Shown here one piece after another: positions 54,261 through 62,873 of a stretch of DNA of 64,000 bases. The notes beneath the pieces are model-generated. The model saw only the letters and a list, made by a program, of their open reading frames with translations, made no database searches and was not told where the DNA came from. The translations under genes were made by a program, and so were the position numbers. The stretch lies in the NCBI RefSeq assembly GCF_900176885.1, contig NZ_LT839648.1, positions 3,248,328 through 3,312,327 on the forward strand. Direction: 5' to 3'. Position 1 is the first letter of the stretch; every line of letters starts with the position of its first letter. The DNA comes from Oceanobacillus senegalensis (lineage in GTDB: Bacteria > Bacillota > Bacilli > Bacillales > Amphibacillaceae).

Positions 54261-55259
54261 ATGATTCCCATTAGTATCCTCGATTATTCCCCGATTGATG
54301 AGGGAACAAATGCACATGAGGCTTTATGGAACACTACAAATTTAGCAATATATGCAGATTCTCTTGGTTTTAAACGCTTTTGGGTTTCAGAACATCACTT
54401 TGTAGAATCAGTTGCAAACAGTAGCCCGGAAATACTGATGATGCATCTCGCCTCCTCCACCAAAAGGATACGAATAGGCTCTGGTGGGGTCATGTTGCCA
54501 CATTATAGTGGTTATAAAGTTGCGGAAAACTTTAGAATGATGGAGGCTCTTTATCCCAACCGAATCGATTTAGGTATTGGAAGATCACCCAGTTTTCGTA
54601 TTGTCAATCAAGCCTTAAACGAAAGTAAAGGTAAACGAGTAGCGTATGAGCAGCAGGTAGAGGATTTACAGAAGTATTTGACAGACAACGTTTCAGATGA
54701 ACACCGATTCCAAAAGTTAATCGCTACACCAAAGATAGAAACGAGGCCCGAAATGTGGATGCTTGGATCTGGAAAAAAAGGTGCAAGGGTTGCGGCAAGC
54801 CTTGGAACTGGTTACGTCTATGCTCATTTTGCTAAACCAGGACGTCAAGGAATAACAACTGTGAATGATTATCGAAGACATTTCCATTCCTCCACATTTT
54901 TAAATAGACCTAGAGTAATGATTGCTGTATTTGTAGTGGTTGCAGAAAATGAAGATAAAGCGGAAGATTTAGCTCAAGCCTTTGATCTATGGCTACACTT
55001 TATTGAATCCAAGCACCAGCCTCCATACTATCCGTCTATTCAAACTGCTAAAAGCCGTGGATTCAACCCGGCTGAAGGGGAAAAGGTACAAGCCAATCGT
55101 AGAAGAATGATTGTAGGTACCCCAGAACAAGTAAAAGCTGAAATTTTACAGATTGCAGAATCCTTTGTAGCTGATGAGATCATGATTATACCAAATGTGT
55201 ACGGTATTCAGAATCGGAAAAACACTATTAAGCTACTTGCAGATATGTTTGGTTTTTAG
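54261..55259 (+). CDS. LLM-class flavin-dependent oxidoreductase
   Basis: A 332-residue luciferase-like monooxygenase of the YvbT/YwcH type. Family stretches: SILDYSPIDEGTNAHEAL near residue 5, GFKRFWVSEHHFVESVANSS near 36, RIRIGSGGVMLPHYSGYKVA near 70, NRIDLGIGRSPS near 100 and PEMWMLGSGKKGARVAASLG near 160. It likely uses reduced FMN; the substrate is unknown. It differs from the other LLM protein in this window (8467-9543), which belongs to another subgroup. The ribosome site is GAAAAGAGGTG. It may be cotranscribed with the patatin gene upstream. Confidence 0.83.
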   Translation: MIPISILDYSPIDEGTNAHEALWNTTNLAIYADSLGFKRFWVSEHHFVESVANSSPEILMMHLASSTKRIRIGSGGVMLPHYSGYKVAENFRMMEALYPNRIDLGIGRSPSFRIVNQALNESKGKRVAYEQQVEDLQKYLTDNVSDEHRFQKLIATPKIETRPEMWMLGSGKKGARVAASLGTGYVYAHFAKPGRQGITTVNDYRRHFHSSTFLNRPRVMIAVFVVVAENEDKAEDLAQAFDLWLHFIESKHQPPYYPSIQTAKSRGFNPAEGEKVQANRRRMIVGTPEQVKAEILQIAESFVADEIMIIPNVYGIQNRKNTIKLLADMFGF

Positions 55260-55472
55260 CATATGTACAAAAACCTATCTTATTAGAGATTGGGTTCATC
55301 AAAGAAGGTGTGTAGTAGTAGATATAAATTAAATAAGTTCTTTATCCCCATACTACACACGTTAATGTCTCATTAAATGAAATGATCCTTATTAAACATA
55401 TATAAGCTTACAAAACCGACGTCATTTCCTTCATTGGTGTCGTCCCCTATTTGTCTTATTCTTTAAATGTTA

Positions 55473-56096
55473 TCATGCTTCCACCATATAATTTAGCCGA
55501 TAAATTAAAATCCGCTCATACGGATTCCGTTCATATAATCCAGGTATCCTCACTTCCTCTACTAATTCAAACAGTGTTTCCATTTCTAAAAAATAAATAT
55601 AATCATCGTGAGGGTAATATAAAATTAAATCAACACTACGTTGGATTAATTCAACCGATGCCAAGATATTTTGGACTACCCTACGGAAAATTTCGACAGA
55701 AAAGGGATTGAAGAAATAAAAGCAATTATCTTCTCGACGAATCACATATTCCTCAGCTAGGCAATAATGGAATTGTAGTTTATCCTGCTTTTTATTAAAT
55801 CTACTTAAGTAACGATTGCGGTTTTCAATCGCATTTTCGTAGAATGTCACATTTCGCTCAATTCCAGATACAGATGCTTGGTAAAAATAATGAATATAAA
55901 AGTTCAATCTCCCTAGCCCACAGCCGAAATCAACAATATGATCTTGCTCGCTTATGGGATATTTCTTTCCTAATTCCTCTAGTACATAATAAGGCGTCGG
56001 CTCATATGGATGGTAATGGATGAATGGATCATTAGGAGTATTTTTATTTTTTCTTGTTTTGATGTTAAGTAATTTATCGTAGTAATATTCCTTCAT
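55473..56096 (-). CDS. class I SAM-dependent methyltransferase-like protein
   Basis: A 207-residue protein with a Rossmann-type methyltransferase motif I, HIVDFGCGLGRLNFYIHYF near residue 53-71, and an acidic end of the second strand in SVSGIERNVTFYENA near 76. A later strand, DNCFYFFNPFSVEIF near 122, has NPF at the place where catalytic NPPY/DPPY-type residues may occur. The substrate is unknown. The N-terminal third (MKEYYYDKLLNIKTRKNK) looks specific to Bacillaceae. The start follows TTGGAGAG. It is monocistronic, transcribed opposite to both neighbours. Confidence 0.72.
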   Translation of the reverse strand: MKEYYYDKLLNIKTRKNKNTPNDPFIHYHPYEPTPYYVLEELGKKYPISEQDHIVDFGCGLGRLNFYIHYFYQASVSGIERNVTFYENAIENRNRYLSRFNKKQDKLQFHYCLAEEYVIRREDNCFYFFNPFSVEIFRRVVQNILASVELIQRSVDLILYYPHDDYIYFLEMETLFELVEEVRIPGLYERNPYERILIYRLNYMVEA

Positions 56097-56240
56097 AAAA
56101 TCTCTCCAAATTTAGTAGCTTAACATTATTCTACCTAAGTTTTAGGTGGATTCCCACCATTCACCGATTTACCTCGTAATTTTTTATGAATTCTGATATC
56201 ATTCTTATATACGAATAAAAAAGAAAAAGCGGGGATAATC

Positions 56241-57161
56241 ATGAAGAAAATTCATACAGTGTCATTAGTAGGGTTAGGTGCAATTGGCGCGGCCTATGGT
56301 AGTAAGTTACAAACACTATTAGGTGAAGATTTCCGAGTAATTGTAAATAATGAACGATTGAATCGCTACCAAAAAAACGGTTTTGAAGTGAATGGGATAA
56401 AACAGGAATTTAACTTTATAACTCCTGAGGCGGAAACTGAACCAGCAGACTTAGTTATCATTGCAACGAAAAATGCAGAGCTCGGACAGGCTGTTCAGGA
56501 TGTTAAGCAGCATATAGACAAAGAAACCATTATTCTATCCTTACTAAATGGCATCTCTAGTGAGGAAGAAATCTATGAAGCTACTAATAATGAGCATATT
56601 CTTTATAGTATGTGTGTTGGAATTGACGCCGTAAGAGATCGTCAATCTGTTAGGTATGCTAGCATAGGAAGGATTTGCTATGGTGAAAAAGACAAGTCTA
56701 TCTCTGAAGATGTACTTGCAGTAGAAGATTTGTTCCAAAAAGCTGGTATTCCATATGAAATCTCTGAGGACATCTGGCATACTATCTGGGCTAAGTTTAT
56801 GTTTAACGTTGGAATAAACCAAACATCCGCTGTACTTAAAGCCCCTTATAAATTTTTTCAAAGCATTCCATCCCTCCAAGAATGGATGGAATCAGCAATG
56901 TATGAGGTTGTGGCCATATCGAAAAAAGTTGGTGTTCATTTGACAGAAGAGGATGTTAAACATTATCGCCCAATATTACATGCTCTTTCTCCTAATGGAA
57001 AAACATCCATGCTACAAGACGTACTTGCCAATCGAAAAACAGAAGTTGAACATTTCGCCGGAAAGGTTTGCGAACTAGGCAAAAAGTATAATATTTCAAC
57101 ACCTGTAAATGACCAGCTTTATCAAATAATCCATATAATTGAGGAAATGGCAAAGCAATAG
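56241..57161 (+). CDS. panE: 2-dehydropantoate 2-reductase (ketopantoate reductase)
   Basis: A 306-residue NADP-dependent reductase of the PanE/ApbA family. The nucleotide site is VSLVGLGAIGAAYGSKL near residue 6-22; the C-terminal domain has the conserved KFMFNVGINQTSAVLKAPY near 190-208, whose lysine is the catalytic base in solved relatives, and a conserved serine near SPNGKTSMLQDV in 250-262. It reduces ketopantoate to pantoate for coenzyme A synthesis. No panB, panC or panD is nearby, and Bacilli often carry more than one PanE-like gene, so a different 2-oxo acid substrate remains possible. Confidence 0.85.
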   Translation: MKKIHTVSLVGLGAIGAAYGSKLQTLLGEDFRVIVNNERLNRYQKNGFEVNGIKQEFNFITPEAETEPADLVIIATKNAELGQAVQDVKQHIDKETIILSLLNGISSEEEIYEATNNEHILYSMCVGIDAVRDRQSVRYASIGRICYGEKDKSISEDVLAVEDLFQKAGIPYEISEDIWHTIWAKFMFNVGINQTSAVLKAPYKFFQSIPSLQEWMESAMYEVVAISKKVGVHLTEEDVKHYRPILHALSPNGKTSMLQDVLANRKTEVEHFAGKVCELGKKYNISTPVNDQLYQIIHIIEEMAKQ

Positions 57162-57172
57162 ACCGCTCTTTA

Positions 57173-57217
57173 GTATAAAAATAACCTTCATAATTAAAAT
57201 GAAGGTTATTTTTATAC
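57173..57217 (+). terminator. terminator of panE
   Basis: A perfect 18-bp stem (57173-57190 with 57200-57217) around a 9-nt loop, with T-rich 3' arm (ATTTTTATAC). It begins 11 nt after the stop codon. The next 160 bp hold nothing recognised. Confidence 0.85.
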
Positions 57218-57379
57218 AGGGTTTACTCCTTCATTAGAGTAGTAATGTTGTTTTTTGGTGATTTCTTTGGTTTTCAGCAAGGCTGTGAAGACACTTTTGA
57301 GCTCTTCTCTCCCTAGCTTTCTTCTTCATCCAATAGATAAAAGAGCATTTTACTATTTTTAGCATGGTACTTGATTCCA

Positions 57380-57787
57380 TTACCCTTCTATAATTTTCAC
57401 GTGGAATTTCCTTCTTCTAGGTCCGTCAAATTCACAAAAGTATACACTTTGCCATGTACCAAAAACAAGCTGTCCTTCTGAAATAATAATTGTTTCACTT
57501 ACTCCCACTACAGAGGATTTCATATGTCCATCTGAGTTATTTTCCATATGGATATACTCGCTCTTATTTGGAAAGGTTTCATTTAACCCTAGCTTAAGAT
57601 CTGTTTTTACATCAGGATCCGCATTTTCATTAATAGTGATGGCAGCTGTTGTATGTGGGCAATAAACTACCATGATTCCATCCCTTACCTTACTTGTATG
57701 TAGTGCTTCATTCAAATAAGAGTCTATATTTATGAACGCCTGTTTTTCTGAAGTATTGATCTCAAATGTATAGAATAACTTGTCCAT
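57380..57787 (-). CDS. YjbQ/UPF0047-family protein
   Basis: A 135-residue single-domain protein of the YjbQ (UPF0047) family. The typical pattern is present: IMVVYCPHTTAAITINENADP near residue 38-58, HMKSSVVGVSETIII near 88 and GQLVFGTWQSVYFCEFDGPR near 105. Family histidines and the aspartate of ADPDV are thought to bind a metal. Members have been called secondary thiamine-phosphate synthases because they can replace ThiE weakly, but their real role is open. It stands alone, with AAGGAG ahead of the start. Confidence 0.83.
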   Translation of the reverse strand: MDKLFYTFEINTSEKQAFINIDSYLNEALHTSKVRDGIMVVYCPHTTAAITINENADPDVKTDLKLGLNETFPNKSEYIHMENNSDGHMKSSVVGVSETIIISEGQLVFGTWQSVYFCEFDGPRRRKFHVKIIEG

Positions 57788-58041
57788 GATTCTCCAACTC
57801 CTTATTTACATTCTATATTTACCCCAATCTTACCATCCCTTATCTATAAAGTGAATTTTCAATTGGTGGGGGTATTAGCCCCTTAACCTGTGATAAAAGA
57901 AAGGGAATAGTAGTTTATAGAAAAAACACATTCTTTTAGGAATGTTTAAATTAGAACAATCGTAATTATTTAGTAATGAATATATTATAGTAATAACCAT
58001 TGCCGAAAAGTCGGCTAAATCTTATAAAAAGGAAGGTAAAA

Positions 58042-58578
58042 ATGTCAAAACTAAGGGTATTAAATTACACGTTCCAAAACTTAAGTCAAAAGAATATGTC
58101 GTTCAAACAAGTTTTCCACCATATTGTTCAATTCATGAAAAAAGACCCGAACGGAAACTATCGTTTAATGTTTGGAACAGATTCGCAAGTACATGGGTAT
58201 TACACCAGATTTATCACAGGAATCGTAATCCAGCGTGAAAAAAAAGGAGTATGGGCATGTATACGAAAAGTGAATGTACCTCGTAAAATGACAAACCTTC
58301 ATGAAAGAATTTCTTATGAAACAACCCTAACTGAAGAAATTGTATCCATGTTTACAGAAGAAAGGAAAGAGCAACTAATTAATATCATATTGCCGAACAT
58401 CTATAAGGGTGCATCCTTTACTATTGAAGGACATATCGATATTGGTTCAGGAAATAGAAATAAAACAAGAGTTTTTGTGAACGAAATGGTCTCAAGAATG
58501 GAGTCTATCGGTGTAGAGCCAAAGATAAAACCAGATTCCTTTGTCGCAAGTTCTTATGCCAATCGCTATACCAAATAA
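58042..58578 (+). CDS. ykuK: YkuK-family (DUF458) protein
   Basis: A 178-residue protein of the DUF458/YkuK family, which is predicted to have an RNase H-like fold. The acidic residue in NYRLMFGTDSQVHGYYTRF near residue 44-62 and the glutamates in HERISYETTLTEEI near 93 would form the metal site, and IEGHIDIGSGNRNKT near 128 supplies more. No function is known in B. subtilis. The start at 58042 is 7 nt after AAAGGAAGG; an in-frame ATG-like start at 58000 has no ribosome site. A hairpin at 58597-58618 follows. Confidence 0.82.
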   Translation: MSKLRVLNYTFQNLSQKNMSFKQVFHHIVQFMKKDPNGNYRLMFGTDSQVHGYYTRFITGIVIQREKKGVWACIRKVNVPRKMTNLHERISYETTLTEEIVSMFTEERKEQLINIILPNIYKGASFTIEGHIDIGSGNRNKTRVFVNEMVSRMESIGVEPKIKPDSFVASSYANRYTK

Positions 58579-58596
58579 TTTTGTGAAAAACGGGGT

Positions 58597-58618
58597 CGTA
58601 CTTCAGCTTTGAAGTACG
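58597..58618 (+). terminator. hairpin after ykuK (weak or partial terminator)
   Basis: CGTACTTCA (58597-58605) pairs with TGAAGTACG (58610-58618), a perfect 9-bp stem with a 4-nt loop. No T run follows, so termination may be incomplete. Confidence 0.45.
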
Positions 58619-58690
58619 CCTCATATTGCTTCTAGACCTTCCCTAAGTTATACTTTTAACAACTACATAAGTATAGAAGGTAGGGCTACC

Positions 58691-59044
58691 ATGTATCATT
58701 TTGTAGAAGAAAAAATTAAAGAAGCCGTTAACAATGGAGAGTTCAATCATCTTCCTGGTAAAGGAAAGCCTCTTGACTTAAAAGATGATTTACAAGGATT
58801 ATCCCCAGAGATTCGAAGAGCTTTTAAAATTCTAAAGCATGCTGGGTATATTTCTGAAGAACAAGAGAAGAAAAAAGAGTTACTTACATTTCATGATTTG
58901 TATTCAACTGTTGCCGGAAATACTCCTAGACGGAATGATCTACATGATAGAAAGAAATTTGATGCATTTGTTCGTGAGAGGGGCTTGAGGAGAAATTCCA
59001 ATTTCCGCAATTATGCAAAAAATATTTATAAAAGACTTTTCTAA
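58691..59044 (+). CDS. DUF1992 (DnaJ-homologue C28-type) domain protein
   Basis: A 117-residue small protein with the DUF1992 signature IKEAVNNGEFNHLPGKGKPL at residues 9-28. The rest is helical and rich in lysine and arginine, with RRAFKILKHAGY near 42 and RGLRRNSNFRNYAKNIYKRLF at the end. The family takes its name from a eukaryotic DnaJ homologue subfamily but lacks the J domain; its function in bacteria is unknown. It is monocistronic with GAAGGTAGG as ribosome site. Confidence 0.78.
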   Translation: MYHFVEEKIKEAVNNGEFNHLPGKGKPLDLKDDLQGLSPEIRRAFKILKHAGYISEEQEKKKELLTFHDLYSTVAGNTPRRNDLHDRKKFDAFVRERGLRRNSNFRNYAKNIYKRLF

Positions 59045-59135
59045 TTTATAAAGTTAATAGTCTTATAAATTTGGCAAGTTTTAGCTCTCATAATATAATT
59101 AAACTAGTATTCTTGAATTGGAAAGGGGCCTTTAC

Positions 59136-60191
59136 TTGTCTAAGTTTTTTACCACTAAGAGAATCATTATTGCTATAGTTGCTATACTATTAGCAATAGT
59201 CTTTTATTTTTACTCACCTGCTTTTATGCCATTTATCTTAGCGGCGCTAACCGCTTTTATATTAGAGCCACTCGTTAAACTAATACAAAAGCATTTAAAA
59301 TTTAGAAAAAGATTACCTGCAGTTATTATCGCATTTGTAACCTTTGTTTTAGTCATTGCTTTCATTTTTTACGTTACTATTACTAGAGTTGTCAATGAAA
59401 CCATCCGCTTTGTTGAAAGAATGCCATACTACATTATTGATATAAACTTCTACATGGAGAATTTGCTAGAAAAACTAAATAAGACTGCCGCCGGTTTGCC
59501 ACCAGTTTTTATCGATGAAATGGATAAGCAAATTTCTAGTTTACTGGAATGGACTACAGAATCAGCTCAGCAAATGATACCTATATTGGCTGGTTGGGCT
59601 CAAGCCATCCCAAATTTAGTCGTTGTAATTATCATTTATTTAATAGCTCTATTTCTAATCAGCTTGGATTTACCGAAGTACATAGAAGGATTCTATGCTA
59701 GGTTTGAAAAGGAAAACGGTGAAAAGGTTCGTTATATGCTACAACGATCCACTAGGTTCTTTACTGGGTTCTTTAAAGCACAATTTTTAGTTAGTATTAT
59801 CATCTTTATAGTCACTTACATCGGACTAATGCTAATCTCTCCTGATAACGCCTTAATCATGTCCCTAGTTATTTGGTTTATTGACTTCATTCCAATTATC
59901 GGGTCCATTGCCATTCTTGCTCCATGGGCATTATTTGATTTGATTACTGGGGATGTAAACACTGGAATTCAATTACTCGTACTAGCTGGAATTCTATTAA
60001 TTATCCGTAGAACCGTCGAGCCGAAAGTCATGGGTGACCAAATTGGACTTCCCCCTTTACCTACACTAATTGGTTTATGGTTAGGATTATACTTCTTTGG
60101 TATTCTTGGGCTTATCGTTGGTCCATTATCCATCATTGCACTCCTATCAGCCAAAGAGGCTGGGCTTATTAAATTAGACTTTAAAATATAA
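59136..60191 (+). CDS. AI-2E-family transporter
   Basis: A 351-residue integral membrane protein of the AI-2E (PerM/TqsA-like) family with about eight membrane segments. Early hydrophobic stretches (IIIAIVAILLAIVFYFYSPA near residue 8, FMPFILAALTAFILEPLVKL) are followed by a long extracytoplasmic segment (about 85-140) and the conserved C-terminal region VIWFIDFIPIIGSIAILAPW near 240 and GDQIGLPPLPTLIGLW near 294. Members export small molecules or act in Na+(Li+)/H+ exchange; only some relate to autoinducer-2, so the substrate is open. The start is TTG at 59136, 7 nt after GAAAGGGG. Confidence 0.82.
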   Translation: MSKFFTTKRIIIAIVAILLAIVFYFYSPAFMPFILAALTAFILEPLVKLIQKHLKFRKRLPAVIIAFVTFVLVIAFIFYVTITRVVNETIRFVERMPYYIIDINFYMENLLEKLNKTAAGLPPVFIDEMDKQISSLLEWTTESAQQMIPILAGWAQAIPNLVVVIIIYLIALFLISLDLPKYIEGFYARFEKENGEKVRYMLQRSTRFFTGFFKAQFLVSIIIFIVTYIGLMLISPDNALIMSLVIWFIDFIPIIGSIAILAPWALFDLITGDVNTGIQLLVLAGILLIIRRTVEPKVMGDQIGLPPLPTLIGLWLGLYFFGILGLIVGPLSIIALLSAKEAGLIKLDFKI

Positions 60192-60193
60192 TG

Positions 60194-60204
60194 GTGCCTG
60201 GCAC
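60194..60204. repeat. GTGCCTGGCAC palindrome
   Basis: An 11-bp near-perfect palindrome (GTGCC-T-GGCAC) directly after the AI-2E gene stop codon. The same sequence core (GGTGCCTGGCAC) is recalled as a widespread intergenic repeat in Bacillus genomes. Only one copy was noticed in this window. Confidence 0.45.
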
Positions 60205-60275
60205 TTCCCGGTTTTTGTTGATTTGTCACCTTATAAAATATTACTTTTTACGTATAGTAACAACGAGGTGATAAA

Positions 60276-60482
60276 ATGGCACAGCATAAAAAGAAGGCTG
60301 ATTTAGCAAAATCTGAAACTAGGGAACGATTTAATATTCAAGCAGGAGCAAATAATGCAGATCATCCACTAGATACAAAAAATCGTGTTTCTGGGGATTC
60401 TGTAGATGAACACAGAAGATTGGAATCAGCCAATGCTTATCTTGCGGAAAAAGAAATAAAGCAAACGTTTCTTAATTCCTAA
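60276..60482 (+). CDS. small hydrophilic protein of unknown function
   Basis: A 68-residue protein, strongly charged and without hydrophobic segments (MAQHKKKADLAKSETRERF...). It has a good ribosome site (ACGAGGTGA) 5-6 nt before the ATG, and a terminator follows 25 nt after its stop codon, so it is probably a real gene. No family is recognised with confidence. Its composition (K, E, N, D, Q rich, no cysteine) recalls small Bacillus spore or stress proteins, but that is only a resemblance. Confidence 0.6.
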   Translation: MAQHKKKADLAKSETRERFNIQAGANNADHPLDTKNRVSGDSVDEHRRLESANAYLAEKEIKQTFLNS

Positions 60483-60506
60483 TTTCGATTCATCACCTTA
60501 ACATTT

Positions 60507-60551
60507 AAAAGCCATCAGCTACATTCTATTATGTAGTGATGGCTTTTTTAA
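60507..60551. terminator. bidirectional terminator between the small gene and glmS
   Basis: AAAAGCCATCAGCTACAT pairs with ATGTAGTGATGGCTTTT around TCTATT, with one bulged base; T and A runs flank it. It ends the small gene and lies next to the glmS stop codon. Confidence 0.87.
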
Positions 60552-62360
60552 TTATTCTACCGTTACACTTTTAGCTAGGTTACGCGGCTTATCTACATCG
60601 CAATCACGATGTAAGGCTGCATAATAAGCTAGTAATTGTAATGGAATGACACTAATTAATGGTGTTAGTAATTCATGCACTTTTGGTAATACAAACGCAT
60701 CGGTATCCTGCTCTAAGCCTCTCATACTAATGATCAGGGCATTGGCACCACGAGCTACGACTTCCTGTACATTACCACGGATAGAATAATTGACATTTTC
60801 TTGTGTTGCTAAGGCGATAACAGGAGTACCTTCCTCAATTAAAGCAATCGTTCCATGCTTTAACTCTCCTCCAGCAAAACCTTCTGCCTGAATATAGGAG
60901 ATTTCTTTTAGTTTTAATGCAGCTTCTAAGGATACATTATAATCTAAACCTCTACCTATAAAGAAGGCATTACGTGTTGTATCTAGATATATTCCCGCTA
61001 ATTGCTCTATTTCCTCTTTTTGATCTGTTAAGACTTCCATAGCACTTGAAACAATTGCCAGTTCCTTTATTGGATCAAATTCCAGCTCTAAACCTTTTGC
61101 CTTTGCAATATCTGCAGCTAGAATAGTAAGAACTGCAATTTGTGCTGTGTATGCCTTTGTAGATGCTACCGCAATTTCTGGTCCTGCATGTAACTGCAAG
61201 GTATAATCCGCTTCACGAGAAAGAGTGGATCCAGGCACATTTGTAATAGTTAGCGCCGGATGTCCCATTTCTTTAATTTTTACTAAAACGGCACGACTAT
61301 CTGCTGTTTCACCACTTTGAGAGATAAATACAAATAATGGTTTTTCTGATAATAATGGCATATTATAAGAGAATTCACTTGCGACATGAACCTCTACCGG
61401 AATCCTAGCCATCTTCTCCATAAATTCCTTACCTATTAATCCTGCATGATAACTGGTTCCTGCAGCAATAATATATACGCGATCTGCCTCTTGCATCGCA
61501 TTACGTATAGAATCATCTAATTTAACTTCATTATTTTCATCTTGATACTCTTTAATAATGTTACGAATAACAATAGGCTGTTCATCGATTTCTTTTAACA
61601 TATAATGTGGGTAGGTACCTTTTTCAATATCACTTGCATCAATCTCTGCTGTATATGGCTGGCGGTCAACCACTTTACCGTTTAATTTTTGAATTTCTAC
61701 ATGGTTACGATGAACTAGAACGATTTCTTTGTCAAAAATCTCCAGATACTGATCTGTTTCCTTTAGCGTTGCCATAGCATCGCTGGCAATAACGTTAAAT
61801 CCATCACCTAAACCGATTAGTAATGGACTTTTATTTTTAGAAACATATAACGTATTTGGATCATCTACATCAATCATTCCAATGGCATAAGAACCTTTTA
61901 AAAGCTTCATTGCTTCTTGAAATGCTTTTATTGTATTTTGAAACTCATCGTACAGCTTTTCGATTAGCTGTACGATAACCTCCGTATCTGTTTCACTAAC
62001 AAAGTCAACAGCCTCAAGATAGTTCCTTTTTATGTCTTGATAATTTTCAATAACTCCATTGTGAACGATTGTAAATTTCCCTGAAGTACTTTGATGTGGA
62101 TGGGCATTCAATGTACTAGGCTCACCATGTGTAGCCCAACGAGTATGACCGATACCTAATGTTGCCTCTACGGAGTTAGAGTTATCCATGCTTTCCTTCA
62201 ATGTTACAATACGCCCTTTAACCTTTGTCAGATGTACTCCGTTATCATTTAATACAGCGATACCAGCTGAGTCATAGCCACGATATTCTAGTTTTTCTAA
62301 ACCATGTAATAAAATTCCCTTAGAATCATTTGCTCCAATATAACCTACTATTCCGCACAT
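60552..62360 (-). CDS. glmS: glutamine:fructose-6-phosphate aminotransferase
   Basis: A 602-residue enzyme making glucosamine 6-phosphate from fructose 6-phosphate and glutamine, the first step to UDP-GlcNAc and the cell wall. The N-terminal glutaminase has the catalytic Cys2 (MCGIVGYIG), [11 protein letters not shown] near residue 70 and NGVIENY near 98. Two SIS isomerase domains follow ([15 protein letters not shown] near 298, [12 protein letters not shown] near 346, [20 protein letters not shown] near 464), and the C-terminus ends LAKSVTVE, where lysine binds the sugar. Its 5' leader contains a glmS ribozyme, so the product should cause cleavage of its own mRNA. Confidence 0.97.
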   Translation of the reverse strand: MCGIVGYIGANDSKGILLHGLEKLEYRGYDSAGIAVLNDNGVHLTKVKGRIVTLKESMDNSNSVEATLGIGHTRWATHGEPSTLNAHPHQSTSGKFTIVHNGVIENYQDIKRNYLEAVDFVSETDTEVIVQLIEKLYDEFQNTIKAFQEAMKLLKGSYAIGMIDVDDPNTLYVSKNKSPLLIGLGDGFNVIASDAMATLKETDQYLEIFDKEIVLVHRNHVEIQKLNGKVVDRQPYTAEIDASDIEKGTYPHYMLKEIDEQPIVIRNIIKEYQDENNEVKLDDSIRNAMQEADRVYIIAAGTSYHAGLIGKEFMEKMARIPVEVHVASEFSYNMPLLSEKPLFVFISQSGETADSRAVLVKIKEMGHPALTITNVPGSTLSREADYTLQLHAGPEIAVASTKAYTAQIAVLTILAADIAKAKGLELEFDPIKELAIVSSAMEVLTDQKEEIEQLAGIYLDTTRNAFFIGRGLDYNVSLEAALKLKEISYIQAEGFAGGELKHGTIALIEEGTPVIALATQENVNYSIRGNVQEVVARGANALIISMRGLEQDTDAFVLPKVHELLTPLISVIPLQLLAYYAALHRDCDVDKPRNLAKSVTVE

Positions 62361-62419
62361 ATTGTTGTCCTCCTTAAAAAGGGACAGACTAACTTTCTAA
62401 AAGAATCCTTATATTCTTT

Positions 62420-62615
62420 GGGGCGTTAAGCTGCCCCTTTCTCGTGTATAGTATTGCCATCATGCCTAATTCCTTTGTCCAATAAGTCACCTTATTGTTT
62501 TAAGAATTAGCTTTAAGCGACTGAGATGTGCAGTCGGGAGGCATCCGCCGAAAAATTCGATAACCTCCACCTCGTCAACTATTTTCCTCATCGATCAGAA
62601 AACAGTCCTGGCGCT
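62420..62615 (-). ncRNA. glmS self-cleaving ribozyme (GlcN6P-responsive)
   Basis: On the minus strand the leader reads AGCGCC at the expected cleavage site (between 62615 and 62614), then GACGAGGTGGAGGTTATCGA and CGGCGGATGCCTCCCG, CTGCACATCT. These are the conserved core segments (P1, P2.1/P2.2 and the GGCGGAUGCCUCCCG region) of the glmS ribozyme as known from B. subtilis. Peripheral P3/P4 hairpins extend to about 62455, and a GGGGC/GCCCC hairpin follows at 62420-62440. Glucosamine 6-phosphate acts as the coenzyme for cleavage, after which the message is degraded. Confidence 0.95.
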
Positions 62616-62650
62616 TTTTACTAAATTTACAATGCTCCTTTCCCTTATGA

Positions 62651-62688
62651 AATAAGCATCATGCTGTATTCAACATGATAAGCTTATT
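62651..62688. repeat. inverted repeat at the glmS transcription start
   Basis: AATAAGC-ATCATG (62651-62663) is complementary to CATGAT-AA-GCTTATT (62674-62688) with a 2-nt bulge. It lies at or just after the expected glmS start of transcription and before the ribozyme. It could be a 5'-end hairpin or an operator; nothing in the sequence decides. Confidence 0.5.
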
Positions 62689-62690
62689 AC

Positions 62691-62720
62691 ATTTTACCTG
62701 AACACACCTTACTCGGTCAA
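62691..62720 (-). promoter_or_regulatory. promoter of glmS
   Basis: Minus-strand TTGACC (62715-62720), an 18-nt spacer and TAAAAT (62691-62696). It would start the leader about 70 nt before the ribozyme cleavage site. The 110 bp between here and the glmM terminator show nothing else. Confidence 0.65.
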
Positions 62721-62830
62721 TTCTAAAATTCAGGTAGATACTGCTAATTTATGAAAGCTGCTTGGATTTTGTTCTTGAGATTTAGGTAAGTCATACAGCA
62801 TTCCACTTTTAGGAACCAGCTACTAATAAA

Positions 62831-62865
62831 TAAAAGGATACAAACCTAATAAAAGATTTGTATCC
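62831..62865 (-). terminator. terminator of glmM
   Basis: Minus-strand GGATACAAATCT and AGGTTTGTATCC (62854-62865 with 62836-62847) form a 12-bp stem with one G-U pair, followed by TTTTATTTATT. It lies 9 nt after the glmM stop codon, so glmS depends on its own promoter. Confidence 0.85.
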
Positions 62866-62873
62866 CCACCATT

